Shown: piece by piece, positions 49,360 through 60,167 of the stretch
How positions within the stretch are numbered: position 1 is the first letter of the stretch
Layout: each line of letters begins with the position of its first letter
NCBI GenBank assembly: GCA_036362985.1
Contig: JAYGXS010000003.1
Coordinates: forward strand, 29,697,573 to 29,761,572
Source: Ligula intestinalis
Taxonomy: Eukaryota > Platyhelminthes > Cestoda > Diphyllobothriidea > Diphyllobothriidae
Direction: 5' to 3'
Length of the DNA: 64,000 bases
Translations under genes and position numbers: made by a program
The notes under the pieces: model-generated
The model's input: only the letters and a program-made list of their open reading frames with translations
What the model was told of the DNA's origin: nothing
The model's database searches: none

Positions 49360-50090
49360 TAATGATTGTCGTGGGTTCGTACGTTCCCACCAGCTTGTCG
49401 GTAGACTCTCCAGCCTGCATGGTCGCATCTCCCGCATTTCGGTGATGTTCTCGTGACCTCTACTGTCCCCTCCCCGTTTCGACTCCGTCGTCTCCTATGA
49501 ACTCTTCCTATCTCTCCTCTGCAGTGTTATATGATATCTCCTATGACAAGGAACGTTGCGAACCCTCACACGTTCTCACAAACATCACGCTGCCATGTCA
49601 CCACATCATATCCATCGTTCTACTTATTTATGCAAGAAACCAGTTTTTTCTCCTTAAGTTCTTTTTAAAATCGGAGTTAACTGAACTATTTCTCCGATTT
49701 GCCTTAAAGGGTTGTTTAGTTTTCATTGCTTATTTCTTAGTTCACTATATTTACCTAATATTGCGGAGAGTTGCTTGAATTAAAGTTTGTTATGAATCGG
49801 ATCTGACTTAATATGTAGAGCATACTACTAATTTCCGTTGTTATGCCTTTAGGGAAATAAAGCACTCTGTCGGCTTGTTTTGTTAGCGTGCGCAATCGTT
49901 GTAATGAAACAATTCCTTCTCGCCGTATGACATTTTTTTCAGACGAATACGAGAAATTGTATTTTACCAGCGCCAGTACTGGACCATGATAAAAAGCCAA
50001 GACCATTGGATTTTCTTTGTCCAATCCCCCGTAACAGATCACTTGTGTACCAAGCCGTTCTGGCTGTCTTGAAGATTGGTGCATTTTTAC
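49360..50090 (-). repeat. Unrecognised coding-like repeat, family C copy 2 with extension E
   Basis: 49360-49860 aligns with 32930-33430. The adjoining 49755-50084 is a 109-codon minus-strand frame containing RLGTQVICYGGLDKEN and GPVLALVKYNFSY. A decayed relative at 51840-52010 reads RLYSQVVCSGV on the same strand, so RLxxQVxCxG is kept. The block reading HIKSDPIHNK on the minus strand near 49795-49825 recurs as HIKSDSINNQ near 50335-50360. The region therefore seems to be one minus-strand element with pieces scattered across 33, 49-50 and 52 kb. Family unknown. Confidence 0.5.
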
Positions 50091-50324
50091 ACCTGGCCTT
50101 ATGATTTAGACCTTTCATTTGCTGATTATTTCTGACAAGAACAACAATGGTTCTGGCCAGAAATGTGGTCAGAGCCTGGGGTTAGGAACAACTTGTTGTT
50201 GGGGATGACTGTCTGATGTCGTCTAATGGGCAAGAAACGGTTATCCGCTTTGATATGCAGTAGTTTATATGGTCTTTTTCGCAGTAAACCATTTTAACCT
50301 CATATGATTGGCTGTTACTTTAAA

Positions 50325-50400
50325 TGACGGTTGGTTGTTTATCGAGTCTGACTTAATATGGATAGTATACCACGGCTCTCTTTTGTTATAAAGTCGCTCG
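50325..50400 (-). repeat. Fragment of family C
   Basis: TCTGACTTAATATGGATAGT at 50346-50365 matches TCTGACTTAATATGTAGAG near 49802. The minus strand reads YTIHIKSDSINNQ. Confidence 0.5.
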
Positions 50401-50439
50401 CGCGCACCTGTGGTTACCAACTTTGTATTGGCTCTTGGT

Positions 50440-50890
50440 GCAGCCAAATAACGTGCAAATAAATGGAGTTTTGGTAAGCCGGGAGCACGTCCATAGCGAG
50501 TGCCTTATAAAAGTATAGGATAAACTGTCCCTCTTTATCAGTGCAATGGGCTCGGCTCGTTAACATCCGAGCCCTTTTGCCAGCGCTTTATTGTGTAAGG
50601 GCTTATTTACAATGAAAAAGACTGTTATAACCTCTTACATTTTGCCAGCAGTATAACAGTCTTGTAAACAATGCGGCCTTAAGATTTCCTCAGAAAGTGT
50701 TCACTGTCTTGAAGTAAGGTCGTATATTCAAAGGGTCTATAGGTGAATGCCGAAACTTGATATGAATGTTTGAGCCATAGTCTATTCAACACCACCGAGT
50801 GAACGCGTAATATTCAACAGACAGTCGATAGTATAGCATTCGTACTTATTTACCAAACGTAAAAGATAGATATAAACTGTAAGTTATAAG
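50440..50890 (+). repeat. Unrecognised repeat family D, copy 2
   Basis: Second copy of the 47190-47650 repeat, same orientation. It lies just upstream of the palindrome at 51.04 kb, while copy 1 lies just downstream of a single motif unit at 46.9 kb. Confidence 0.55.
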
Positions 50891-51038
50891 CATACAAGGG
50901 TGTCCACTTCAAATTGTATTTTTTAAAGAAGCATGCGACTTCTTCGTTATAAAAAAGAGAGATACGGGATTATTATTAGAGTTAATGCATACAGTATTTT
51001 GCCAGTACAAGCGAATATGCTAGTCCAAGGAAGTTATT

Positions 51039-51234
51039 GAGAAGAACACGACTAAATCGCTGGAACACTACTTTTATTCGCTTGACGTACCGAGATCGTC
51101 CGAGGATTCGTCATCAGATACATAATCAGAGAAGTGACAGACACCTCTCTGCTACTGCTCTTTGAATCTGCGATGGATCTCGAAATGTCAGGCGAATACC
51201 ATTATTGTCCCAGCGATCGGATCATCTTCTTCTC
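51039..51234. repeat. Head-to-head inverted pair of PLE-terminus-like motif units
   Basis: The left arm (51039-51117) is the motif unit on the minus strand: complement reads CTGATGACGAATCC, then GGTACGTCAAGCGAATAAAA and a CCAGCGATTTAG tail. The right arm (51160-51234) is the same unit on the plus strand: GATCTCGAAATGTCAGGCGA and a TTGTCCCAGCGATCGG tail. Both arms are symmetrical about 51137, where a central hairpin pairs CAGAG (51127) with CTCTG (51147). This is the same architecture as the 23.5 kb palindrome, built from the other motif subfamily. Confidence 0.8.
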
Positions 51235-51839
51235 ATGCAGGATATTGCTTAAAAAGCTAAATTTCAAACATAATGGTTGGTAGGTTTAACAGTATTTTTT
51301 GGGAGTTTGAAATTTTTTATAACCAACAGATACCCTTTCCTTGAATTTAGAGTGTAGAAAGAAAGCGTTAGTTGCCACCAAAAGAGTATAAAGAAGAAAG
51401 TGCTTTGACATGTTTTCTAGTAAAAGTGTATTTGAATTTATAAGGATAATAAAAATCAATAGAAAAATACACGTTCCATAAGAAGTACTTTTTACAGCGA
51501 TGCTCTGTGTGGGCAGTCGGAAAGAAGTTTGTTTATGAAGCCGAAATTTCAATGTGACTAAATTATGCGTGAGATTAGGGTTCGCCAAAATTAACATGAC
51601 AAACGTTGTTGGGTGATTTTTAGAATGGAAAAAGAACATATTTTAGAATTTAGGTTGACATTTCGTTAGATGGAGAATCTACTGTGTTTTCTTGTTTTAT
51701 TCACCCTGTTTGAGATTTGTATTCCAAATTCAGGACAGCGTGTTGGATGATAGTTTTGTACTGCACTTCACCCTATTCAAACACTCATAATTCCAGTTGG
51801 TGAAAGTACATTATGTGTCTACTCATTTAATAAGCATGA

Positions 51840-52010
51840 GCAATAGCTTTAATAGAGCACTCCCTCGACTGAAATGAACTGTTTACGAGAAATCGCATTT
51901 TAGCAGTGTCAGTGTTGAATCGTGATCAATGGCCGAGAATGCTGGACCATATTTTTTGCACTCCCGAACAGACAACTTGTGAATACAGTCTTAAATAATG
52001 TTTTATGGAG
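51840..52010 (-). repeat. Fragment of repeat extension E
   Basis: ACGAGAAATCGCATTTTAGC near 51888 matches ACGAGAAATTGTATTTTACC near 49947. Similarity continues through ACAACTTGTG near 51971 against ATCACTTGTG near 50038. Frame broken. Confidence 0.5.
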
Positions 52011-52749
52011 TGACAGCAGACTTTTATATTAATTGTGTTATAAAAAGGACCATTGCTCAATTTTGTTCCATATTTTACTCGATCAGTTTATATTTTTTAA
52101 ATTCAGCATAGCAAAACTTTGGTCTGCTGTAACTTGCCCGACTGAATTCAATTATGGTCAGGTAGTTTCAGCTTGCAAACACATACGCTAGCTTTTTGAT
52201 AGAGGGACGTTGGTAAAACATATCAAAAATATACCAACAAATACGCAGATGCTAGATGTTTTAATGCAATAAGTCACAATTTTGATGGGCTGAACCTTCT
52301 TAAAACTAGCAATCAATAGTTTTCCTCTTACAAAGAAAACTCCAATCAACCCTTTTAATCAACATCTGCCCAAGCCTGTGTCTATAAAATTCAGTTTTAA
52401 CGTAGACAATCAATTTACGCACATGAGCTTCCAAAAAATAAACCATAAAATCAGAAAATATTCAAAAATGCGCTAAAGTCGAAGCAATTAAAATACTTGT
52501 CAATACAGCAGGATTTATTTCCCAAAACTTATACTGACATGGTCTGAAGTTGGGGCTTATTGATTTTGTCATCACGACTTAGCGGCCAAAGGCAGCCCGT
52601 TATAATCCGTTATACCCGCGTGCCGTCCGGCAAAGAATTCACGCGCATAAAGGCAATTATTGTCACTTATCGCTGGATTCTTACGGTGATGACTCTATTT
52701 TATAAATACTGCGAACTTCTGTGCATGCATTAGCTGTTTCTGCTTTTCA

Positions 52750-52838
52750 TTTCTCTGATGATGAATCCGCGACGGATGTCAAAACGACAGGCGAATAAGC
52801 GTATTGTCCCAGCGATCGATTTTTCTTCTTTTCAAATC
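52750..52838 (+). repeat. PLE-terminus-like motif unit
   Basis: CTGATGA at 52755-52761, then AATCC paired with GGAT around GCGAC, AAAACGACAGGCGAATAA, and the tail TTGTCCCAGCGATCGA with TCTTCTTTTCAAATC. It is the same subfamily as 46900-46989. The GAAA core is AAAA here, so any ribozyme would be inactive. Confidence 0.65.
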
Positions 52839-53062
52839 TTTTGCCTTATTAATAGTGCATATTTCTTTCTGTTCTATAGCTCATTGTGGTAAAAAAGGGC
52901 CCTTTGAATGTGTCTGGGTGAATTTACTTCAAAAAAATGAACAAAGTAAGGGTCACTTAAATTTGTTCAGGAAGCTCAGCTATCAGAATCCTTATAATAG
53001 ATGAATGACAATTTTACAATGCGGAGTATGGACTTTTAATGTTTTTTAATCAATCACTTTTC

Positions 53063-53976
53063 GAGTTGAGACTTCCTTCAGACACAAGGGCTCCAAGACA
53101 TAGAAGACAAGCGACCAAGCATACGTGTGCCTATGAAAAATTCTCGTCGGGCCAGTACACTAACAGAATGGCGAGTGTTGCATGCAATATACCTAAGTTT
53201 GTTGGCGTCTAATCATTACTCGAAGACCAAAGTGAACGCCTTTGCAAAAACTTGGAAATAATCATGAGCAGCATTAGGCATATTCAGTTTTTAAAAGAAC
53301 TGTCAGAAGTATTACCTGCTTGTAAAGAAAAATACATTATTCCCGATAATGCCCAAGTTCCGGAGACTTACAATAATAGATACGAATTGGAACAATAAAT
53401 TTAAATCCCTTTGTAAGTTGAAAACGGAATGTAACCAAGTTCTTTATATCAAAAAACTTTTCCTGAGTCAAAATATTATGTACATGCAACCATTATTGGA
53501 TAACTATTTTTGATTATCTTCCAAAAAAGCTGGCATGATTTCGATCGTTGTTAGGGTCCTCGTTGATAAATTGCGCATGTGTACGAAGTTTACATCAAAC
53601 CCTTTTAAATAAGATATAAATAAAGAGCATTTGCAGAAAAAATGATTTTTTGGATGTAATTTCTTATGAAGATGGCAATGTTGATGATATTAATACATGC
53701 CTAAAAGCCGCAAATCACATTTTTGTGCATACAGAACGTGTGCAAGATTACTCGGATATGGTTTTTCCTGAGATTAATAAAAAGCTTTCCATAATAGGTT
53801 AACGCTTTGAAAAGTTTTCTAATTGGATATTCAGCTGACAATTTTCTGTGCATATAAGTTTTTTCCAGGGCAATGTCACAATAAACTTGGAGCCTTTTGA
53901 CAATTTCACGATGTTAGCTGAAAATAAACGATTTAATTTGATCGAGAATAAAAAAAACATACTAACCACTTTATAA
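53063..53976 (+). pseudogene. Decayed protein of unknown family inside the 1.6 kb repeat
   Basis: Three plus-strand frame segments follow one another. The first, 53063-53395 (111 codons, one stop), includes RRQATKHTCAYEKFSSGQYT, then LLEDQSERLCKNLEIIMSSI and PDNAQVPETYNNRYELEQ. The second, 53391-53609 (73 codons, one stop), includes LCKLKTECNQVLYIKKLFL. The third, 53641-53976 (about 112 codons, two stops), includes FLDVISYEDGNVDDINTCLK and VHTERVQDYSDMVFPEINKK. Four stops in roughly 296 codons is far below what this AT-rich sequence gives by chance, although the best frame was chosen in each segment. The translation is charged and helix-like, with no signal peptide or membrane segment. I do not recognise the family. 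A short frame at 52804-53004 may belong to its 5' end. Confidence 0.5.
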
Positions 53977-54680
53977 TAAATGATTTTTGCACGCTTGGAT
54001 TAATTCCAAGATCTGTTATAATCTTGCAAATGCAAAAAGGACTGGCCAAATATGGCCAATTTTAAAAATAAACTTATTTTTTTTCTGTCTGGTCCGTTTG
54101 TAAATAACTCATAATCGGAACATAAAGTTGAAAAAATTATATTTCTACATGATTTACATTCGCTTAGTACTTTTTAACATTACCATCGCGGTAAAATTAG
54201 AGACACTTGATTATTCGGTGAAAAATTCTTCTAACTGCGTGTTGTGCAAAAAACTTCACAGGTTAGCTCAACTTAATTTATGAAACTTAAAGTTTTGCTT
54301 GCTTCTGAAAATAAATGTGATTCTTTAAACCTGGCTTCACTTTCATTTGAGCAACTTTGGACAATATGATCCAAATGTGGATGGGATAATTTTTCCACTT
54401 TTTTTACCAATTCCGGAATTCTTTCATAGCTTAATGCATATTTATAAAAAGTTAGCTTCTGTCGTAGCTTACAGTACAGAGCAGTCCTTCGATAAAAAAT
54501 ACTCATGATTAAGCCAAAACTAGTGCCTATTTCATTCCGTAACTTAAACTAAGGGAAAGGTTTTCCAAACTAAAGTCTTCTTATTATTAAAACCCACACA
54601 GCTATTCAAAATAACCTGTTCAAATATATGCTTTAACTACTAAGTTAAATTTCGTTGTAAAAATTGAATGCAAGACATGC
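53063..54680 (+). repeat. Unrecognised 1.6 kb dispersed repeat, copy 2
   Basis: Second copy of the repeat at 19480-21140 and the better preserved one. The first 0.9 kb keeps a coding signal (next entry). The 3' part carries a block near 54308 where ENKCDSLNLASL can be read on the plus strand and ESEARFKESHLF on the minus strand, so the coding strand of that end is uncertain. The repeat ends where PLE-A copy 2 begins. Confidence 0.7.
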
Positions 54681-54689
54681 TATATGAAG

Positions 54690-55650
54690 GAAGTGAAGTA
54701 TAGCGAACGAACATTTTCGATTAATTCATCATCAGGCAATACAGTAATATAAGGGAGGGTAGAGTTAACGAAAGTTTTTAGGCAAACCAATCAGTAGTAA
54801 CAAGTGGGAGAGAGGAGGGAGAGAGGTGTAAAAGGATCAAGGGGGGATCAAGGGGATCAGATTCTGGTCTTAATTGGGGACAAAGAAATTGGGGTGGGGG
54901 GAGAAGGGAAGGGGAAGGAGTCAGACAATTAGTTAATTTCATCCAGTGGTCCTCGTCTCGGGTTTTGTTGGGTTGTGTGAGGACGCAATGTGTTAACGTC
55001 TTGAGACTGTGTCGGTGGCCTTTAGATGCTTGATTTCGCTGTCTCATCATTGTTTTGCGACGTAGTAAGAGGCATGAGGGTGGATTTTGAAAAGGCTTTT
55101 GGCCATGGGAGCCTTAGGGCCGCTACAAATGCTTTCTGCGCACATAAAATTGGGTTTGTGAGGCGAATGGCGACTGCTTCTGCCGTCCCAAGTGTCCGCT
55201 GACGCAGGAACTTAGAGTGTTCAGCCGGAACTTTATAGACGACTCTAAATGTTTGGGTGACGTCTACCCGATGACCGCTGTCTACCAAGTGAGCCAGAAT
55301 TGCGCTTGCTATCGACTTAGTTTCGCCTCTGTTTAACCACGCAGGGTGATGCTCTCCATGCGCTTGGATAGACGTCTAATCGTTTGACCAATGTAACTTG
55401 CCCCACAGGAGCATGTAAAGTTGTAGATACACATTGATGTGGGCTGGAACGACAGACTATCCTTGCCTTCAAGGCGAAGAAGTGGAGTGCTTGAGAACAA
55501 TAATCTTAACTTTGCTGCTGGATATGTTCGCGCGATTGCAGCGTTCGGACGAAGCTGTAGAAGTTCGCTTGCTGGATCAACTTGAAAAAGGCAATGTAAG
55601 AAATACGGTTTTCTTCTCAGCCGTCGGTACCTGCTATATTGTATAGGAAG
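54690..55650 (-). mobile_element. Penelope-like element 3' end, family A copy 2
   Basis: The minus strand runs from the inter-domain linker (ELLQLRPNAAIA near 55570) through the endonuclease (next entry). A pyrimidine-rich tract follows (complement of 54790-54925), then CCTGATGATGAATTAATCGA (complement near 54720). This is the most complete family A copy and defines the order of parts used to read the others. No reverse transcriptase catalytic block was found upstream. Confidence 0.7.
55022..55650 (-). pseudogene. GIY-YIG endonuclease domain of a Penelope-like element (family A, copy 2)
   Basis: The minus strand reads MCIYNFTCSCGASYIGQT near 55435-55380, which is the paired-tyrosine GIY-YIG motif with two intact cysteines before it, then RRLSKRM. 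A single-base loss near 55357 shifts the frame relative to copy 1, which keeps KRMREH at this point. After it the other frame continues with EHHPAWLNRG and on into 55288-55022, which reads FRVVYKVPAEHSKFLRQRTL, NPILCAQKAFVAALRLPWP and a stop at 55022. Apart from this frameshift the domain is well kept, so this is probably the youngest family A copy here. The domain is known in Penelope-like elements as the nicking nuclease for integration. Confidence 0.8.
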
Positions 55651-55699
55651 ATGGAGCATAAGATAAACATGTGTAATAAGAAACAACAATGATAATATG

Positions 55700-58600
55700 C
55701 CGTTTTATACGAGTGGGCTGTGTTAATAAGAGAAAGGGTAGTCAGGATAAGGAAAAGCATGGCCAGGGGCTGGATGGTGGTGAGAGAGGGAGCTAGGACA
55801 GGGATGAATATATGCAAGTAATCGTCCTCTAGGCTTGCTAGGCGCAGAGCTTTAAGAGGTTCTTTTGTGTGTTTGCAAGGCCTTTTGCCGTTACCTGCTG
55901 ACAGTCGCATTTGATGTTTGATTAAAAGAGGTTAAGGCAACGAACCACGCAGAAGCTATTGACGCCATAGTATTTCGAGGACTTTTATTTAACAACGTAG
56001 GGGCATTGCCTATTAATAAAATATAAAGCAAACTATCCCGGGAAAATGAAATGTGATGGGTTAATCGAGCACAAGGAGATTACATGCGGAAAATACAATA
56101 CATTCGGGTGAGCGGGTGGGCAAGGAAAAGGTTAGAAAAAAGGAAATCAAAGAAAAAGATCATACGGTCGAGGTGGAACCACAGCTGACAAACGGATTGA
56201 ATAAGTGAAGAGGACATACAGGGTTTTCTTTTCGCATAAACCTCCGCTTTACTGTTAACCAGATGTTTCCAAAATGGCACTTCTATACGCCCCCATCCAA
56301 TCAGCCGCAGGACTTATTCGTCACGCTGCCTTTTGGAACTGTTTCTCTGATTTCGCCAGCAGCTACACAGTAGCTTATTCCATAGTTTGCGTGAAAATAT
56401 GGCTGGACTTCTACAAAACAGGCTGCTCGTTCGACCCTCGGGCGCCGCAAATCCTGGGGTGCGTATGCTTCGCTAATTATGGCACATGAATCTGAGGTCT
56501 TTCTTATATTTCTCGGTAATGTCATTGTGCTTATATTTATGTATAATGGATTCCAATTTGGGATTCCTGTCCTCCAATTCATTATTACGTACATGTGCAT
56601 TTATCCTGAAGAGCTACGTCAAGGATGGCGACAATGAGATGGTAATTTGTGATGCCAATGTCATTTGCAGCCATTCCAATCTAGACCAAACCACGACTCC
56701 TTGCTAATTGCGAGTTAATTCCAACGTTTTAGCATTAAACTCTGGGTCCGCAGTATGATATTGCCCGGAGATGGGATGGATTTTTGAAAAGCACTCAAAC
56801 ATTTTGTGTATATGAATCAATTTTAACACAGTTAAATATAGGGTACCAGTTATTCAATTAAATTTTCACCTCAGCTGCAATTCATAACTTCCTGTCGTGT
56901 GTGTGTCAAAAAATACGTAATGTCCCTGATGAAATTTTGCATAGTATGTTCTCGCATCTAATATATCGGGCATTATTGTCACATTCGTTGTTAAAATAGA
57001 CTTGGACATCGACAGTCATACAGGTGAACAGAAGACTAATTCTACAGAAAAAGTTGAGAAAGTTGAGAAAATAAGCCCTAAAATAAGTTTTTTTAATCTC
57101 AGACGTCTCGATGCTACCCACTAAACGTCTAACCAAAACAGACATCTTTTTTAACAGTGACTAAAAACGTTCGTTTAAATGATAATTTTATTCTACACTG
57201 TCCATACAAAAGTTCTAAATGAACAGAGTTTTCCTTGACGTTTATACACACACTGTCACTATCAGTGTTCACGTTTGTCATATTCGTGGAAGTTTACTTT
57301 CATATTTGATATAAGCGGCACTTCAAAGCAGCGTGAATTTGTGCACAAAACACACACGCAGCATTCGGTGAGATTTATTGGATTGTTCAATAAACGATTC
57401 TTGTGTGGGTATAAAATTAGATACCAACTGTGTTAGGCATAAAACCATGTAACGAGTTTTTTATAAAGAATTCAGAACTGGGAAAAATCTCTAAGTAACT
57501 GTTTTGTCTAAATCCTTCCTGACAGAATGCTAAGGATAAAACAAAAACTGTTCAAGTGCATTGCTTTAAGCGTTGGTAACCGAGGGCATATACAATCTTG
57601 CGTCACAGTTTTAGAGTGAGGAGGAGAAGAGTTTGAGCGTCAACTAAAATCATTTTTATGGCATCAAAGTCGAAGATTTTTGCAAGCATGGCATGCATAA
57701 TTCAATATGCGCTTAAGTTGTATGCGAGCAGACTGCCTTAAAGCAGCCAAATTGAGGTAGCGCACAACATAAAATTGGAAAAACATCACGAGGCAACAAA
57801 TTTATAGATCACAGTCCACTTAATAAGAGGCATCAAAAAATTTATGTTCCTACAAATGGCCTCAATTTAACCGAAATATTTACCACTCTACTGTATCCAT
57901 TTGATAAGTTAATCTACTACCATGGAATTCTGCTTCGCAGCAATATTATAGCTGTTCCGTGTATGCACCTCGACGAGACTTGTGCCTAATGCATACTTGT
58001 TACTGTCCTGTAAAACAAATAGCAATAAATTTTTAGTGGCGATCAAAACAACACCTAAATATGGCAATTTGGAAATATATCGGTCTGCCTATGACATTTA
58101 AAACATGAAATATATAAAAACGCAAAGTGATTTGAAAATCAGCATCTTCTTTCCTATGATCGCAAACGAAGTCCTGAGCACTTTTTTGTTCAGTCGCAAA
58201 CGAGCCAGTCAAGGGAAAGAAACGTTTGATCTTGAAATTATCATTCCATAATGTTCACCAGAATTTTTTTCTATTCACCATGAATAAAATAAGGCACTAG
58301 AAGCACAAAACACCGAAAAATTAATACAAAGAAGGAAATAATGCTGGCTCGATTTCAAAAGCCCGCACGTAGCTTGAGCTTTTTTTGTTTTAAAGGCATA
58401 CCTTTAGAAATGTAAAAAATAAGGCTTACTTTGCGGCTTCACTTTTGGCCAAAAATACATTTCTCTAGCCTGTTTATTACCTTGAGCACGCAAAGCATGT
58501 TCTACGAAGAATACATCAAAGTAGACCACAATAACCCTTCTTCGTGGCAAGTATGCCTTTTCAAATTTATTTCAGTGTGCAGTCCGTTTGAAAGTACAGA

Positions 58601-59767
58601 AAGTTTCAAATTTACGCAGAAAATGTCAGCAGCACCACACGCTTCGCAAAAAGGTTGCAGTTTATATGATGAGGGGCTCCAGTTTTAAATCCGGACCTTT
58701 TCCCAACTGTCCAACAAGATGTGTGATCGCAGTTGATTGTGTACACAATGACGAGAAGCAAGGGCACGCGGCGGTAGACCATAAGTTTTTACTCAAAAAT
58801 ACGGATGCCTAGAGATCAAAACAGAAATGCGATAACTTGCAGTATGCGCAAAAGACCGCATATCAGTCATGACAATATTTCACTTGGTACTTAAGCATAG
58901 ATTTGGGAACATTATTTTGATTCGAGAACGATATTACCTGAGTAGTTATCCATTAACAGTTATGTATAGACAACATTTTGACTTAAAAAAGTTTTTTTTC
59001 ATGTTAAGAAAGTGGTTACGCAAACTAAATTTTAGCTTTTCTTACATGTCGGGAACTTAGGCATTAGCCAAAAAATTTTATTTTTCGTTACCAGCGTTTC
59101 ATTCTTCGTACACATTTTTTTGAGTTTTAAATATGCCTATTGCTTTTCATTGTTCTACCTTAGTATTCCGTAATGCATTCACATCGGTATGCGGCTAATG
59201 TTCAAACTTTTACAAAATTATGAAAATTGCATGTTGTAGCACTTGCTGTACATTTATTGGTATTCCTTTAGAATTAGATTGCAAGATTGCTGTACATGGG
59301 ACGCAATCGAATAAGTTTGCTTTTTGTCTAATGGGATTGGATCATTTGCTCGACCTAGACCAGTGTGTAATGAGGATGCTGGCTTGTGGATAATGTGAAT
59401 TCTAAACGTACGCACTTGCTGGGAGATTACTTCACAAGTTCCAATCATATAAACTAGAGAGTAGAGTTTCTGTATTACGCTTTATTTACACATACAACAA
59501 GTCTACTGCTGATTCTGTCATTTTTTTCCTATGCCTCAGAGTTGGGTGTATTTAGTTTGCATATGAATCAAACCGGCTTACGCACAAACTGTAATCTAAG
59601 AAAGGATTACTTACAGGGGTTCTAATACTGCAACATAATGCTAAGGTATTTCACGCACGATTGGATATTAACCTTCAACTGAGTTTCCTTTTGGCTGCCT
59701 ACAAGAATTACACTTGGTCAAAATAGACAACCTATATGTTCTAGAAATTTCCCTTGACTCTGTTGGC
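55700..59767. other. Stretch without a supported gene
   Basis: Frames of 60-99 codons occur on both strands (for example 56274-56489 and 56301-56600, which overlap in opposite directions; 58431-58812). No recognised domain, repeat match or RNA gene. Confidence 0.4.
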
Positions 59768-60167
59768 NNNNNNNNNNNNNNNNNNNNNNNNNNNNNNNNN
59801 NNNNNNNNNNNNNNNNNNNNNNNNNNNNNNNNNNNNNNNNNNNNNNNNNNNNNNNNNNNNNNNNNNNNNNNNNNNNNNNNNNNNNNNNNNNNNNNNNNNN
59901 NNNNNNNNNNNNNNNNNNNNNNNNNNNNNNNNNNNNNNNNNNNNNNNNNNNNNNNNNNNNNNNNNNNNNNNNNNNNNNNNNNNNNNNNNNNNNNNNNNNN
60001 NNNNNNNNNNNNNNNNNNNNNNNNNNNNNNNNNNNNNNNNNNNNNNNNNNNNNNNNNNNNNNNNNNNNNNNNNNNNNNNNNNNNNNNNNNNNNNNNNNNN
60101 NNNNNNNNNNNNNNNNNNNNNNNNNNNNNNNNNNNNNNNNNNNNNNNNNNNNNNNNNNNNNNNNNNN
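59768..60167. other. Assembly gap of 400 N
   Basis: Exactly 400 undetermined bases. Frames that run through it (from about 59.7 to 60.2 kb) have no meaning. The round length suggests a scaffold gap of estimated size. Confidence 0.98.

Noticed and set aside
54778..55050. Proline/leucine-rich 90-residue minus-strand frame
   Set aside because: It is the pyrimidine-rich 3' untranslated tract of PLE-A copy 2 read as protein.
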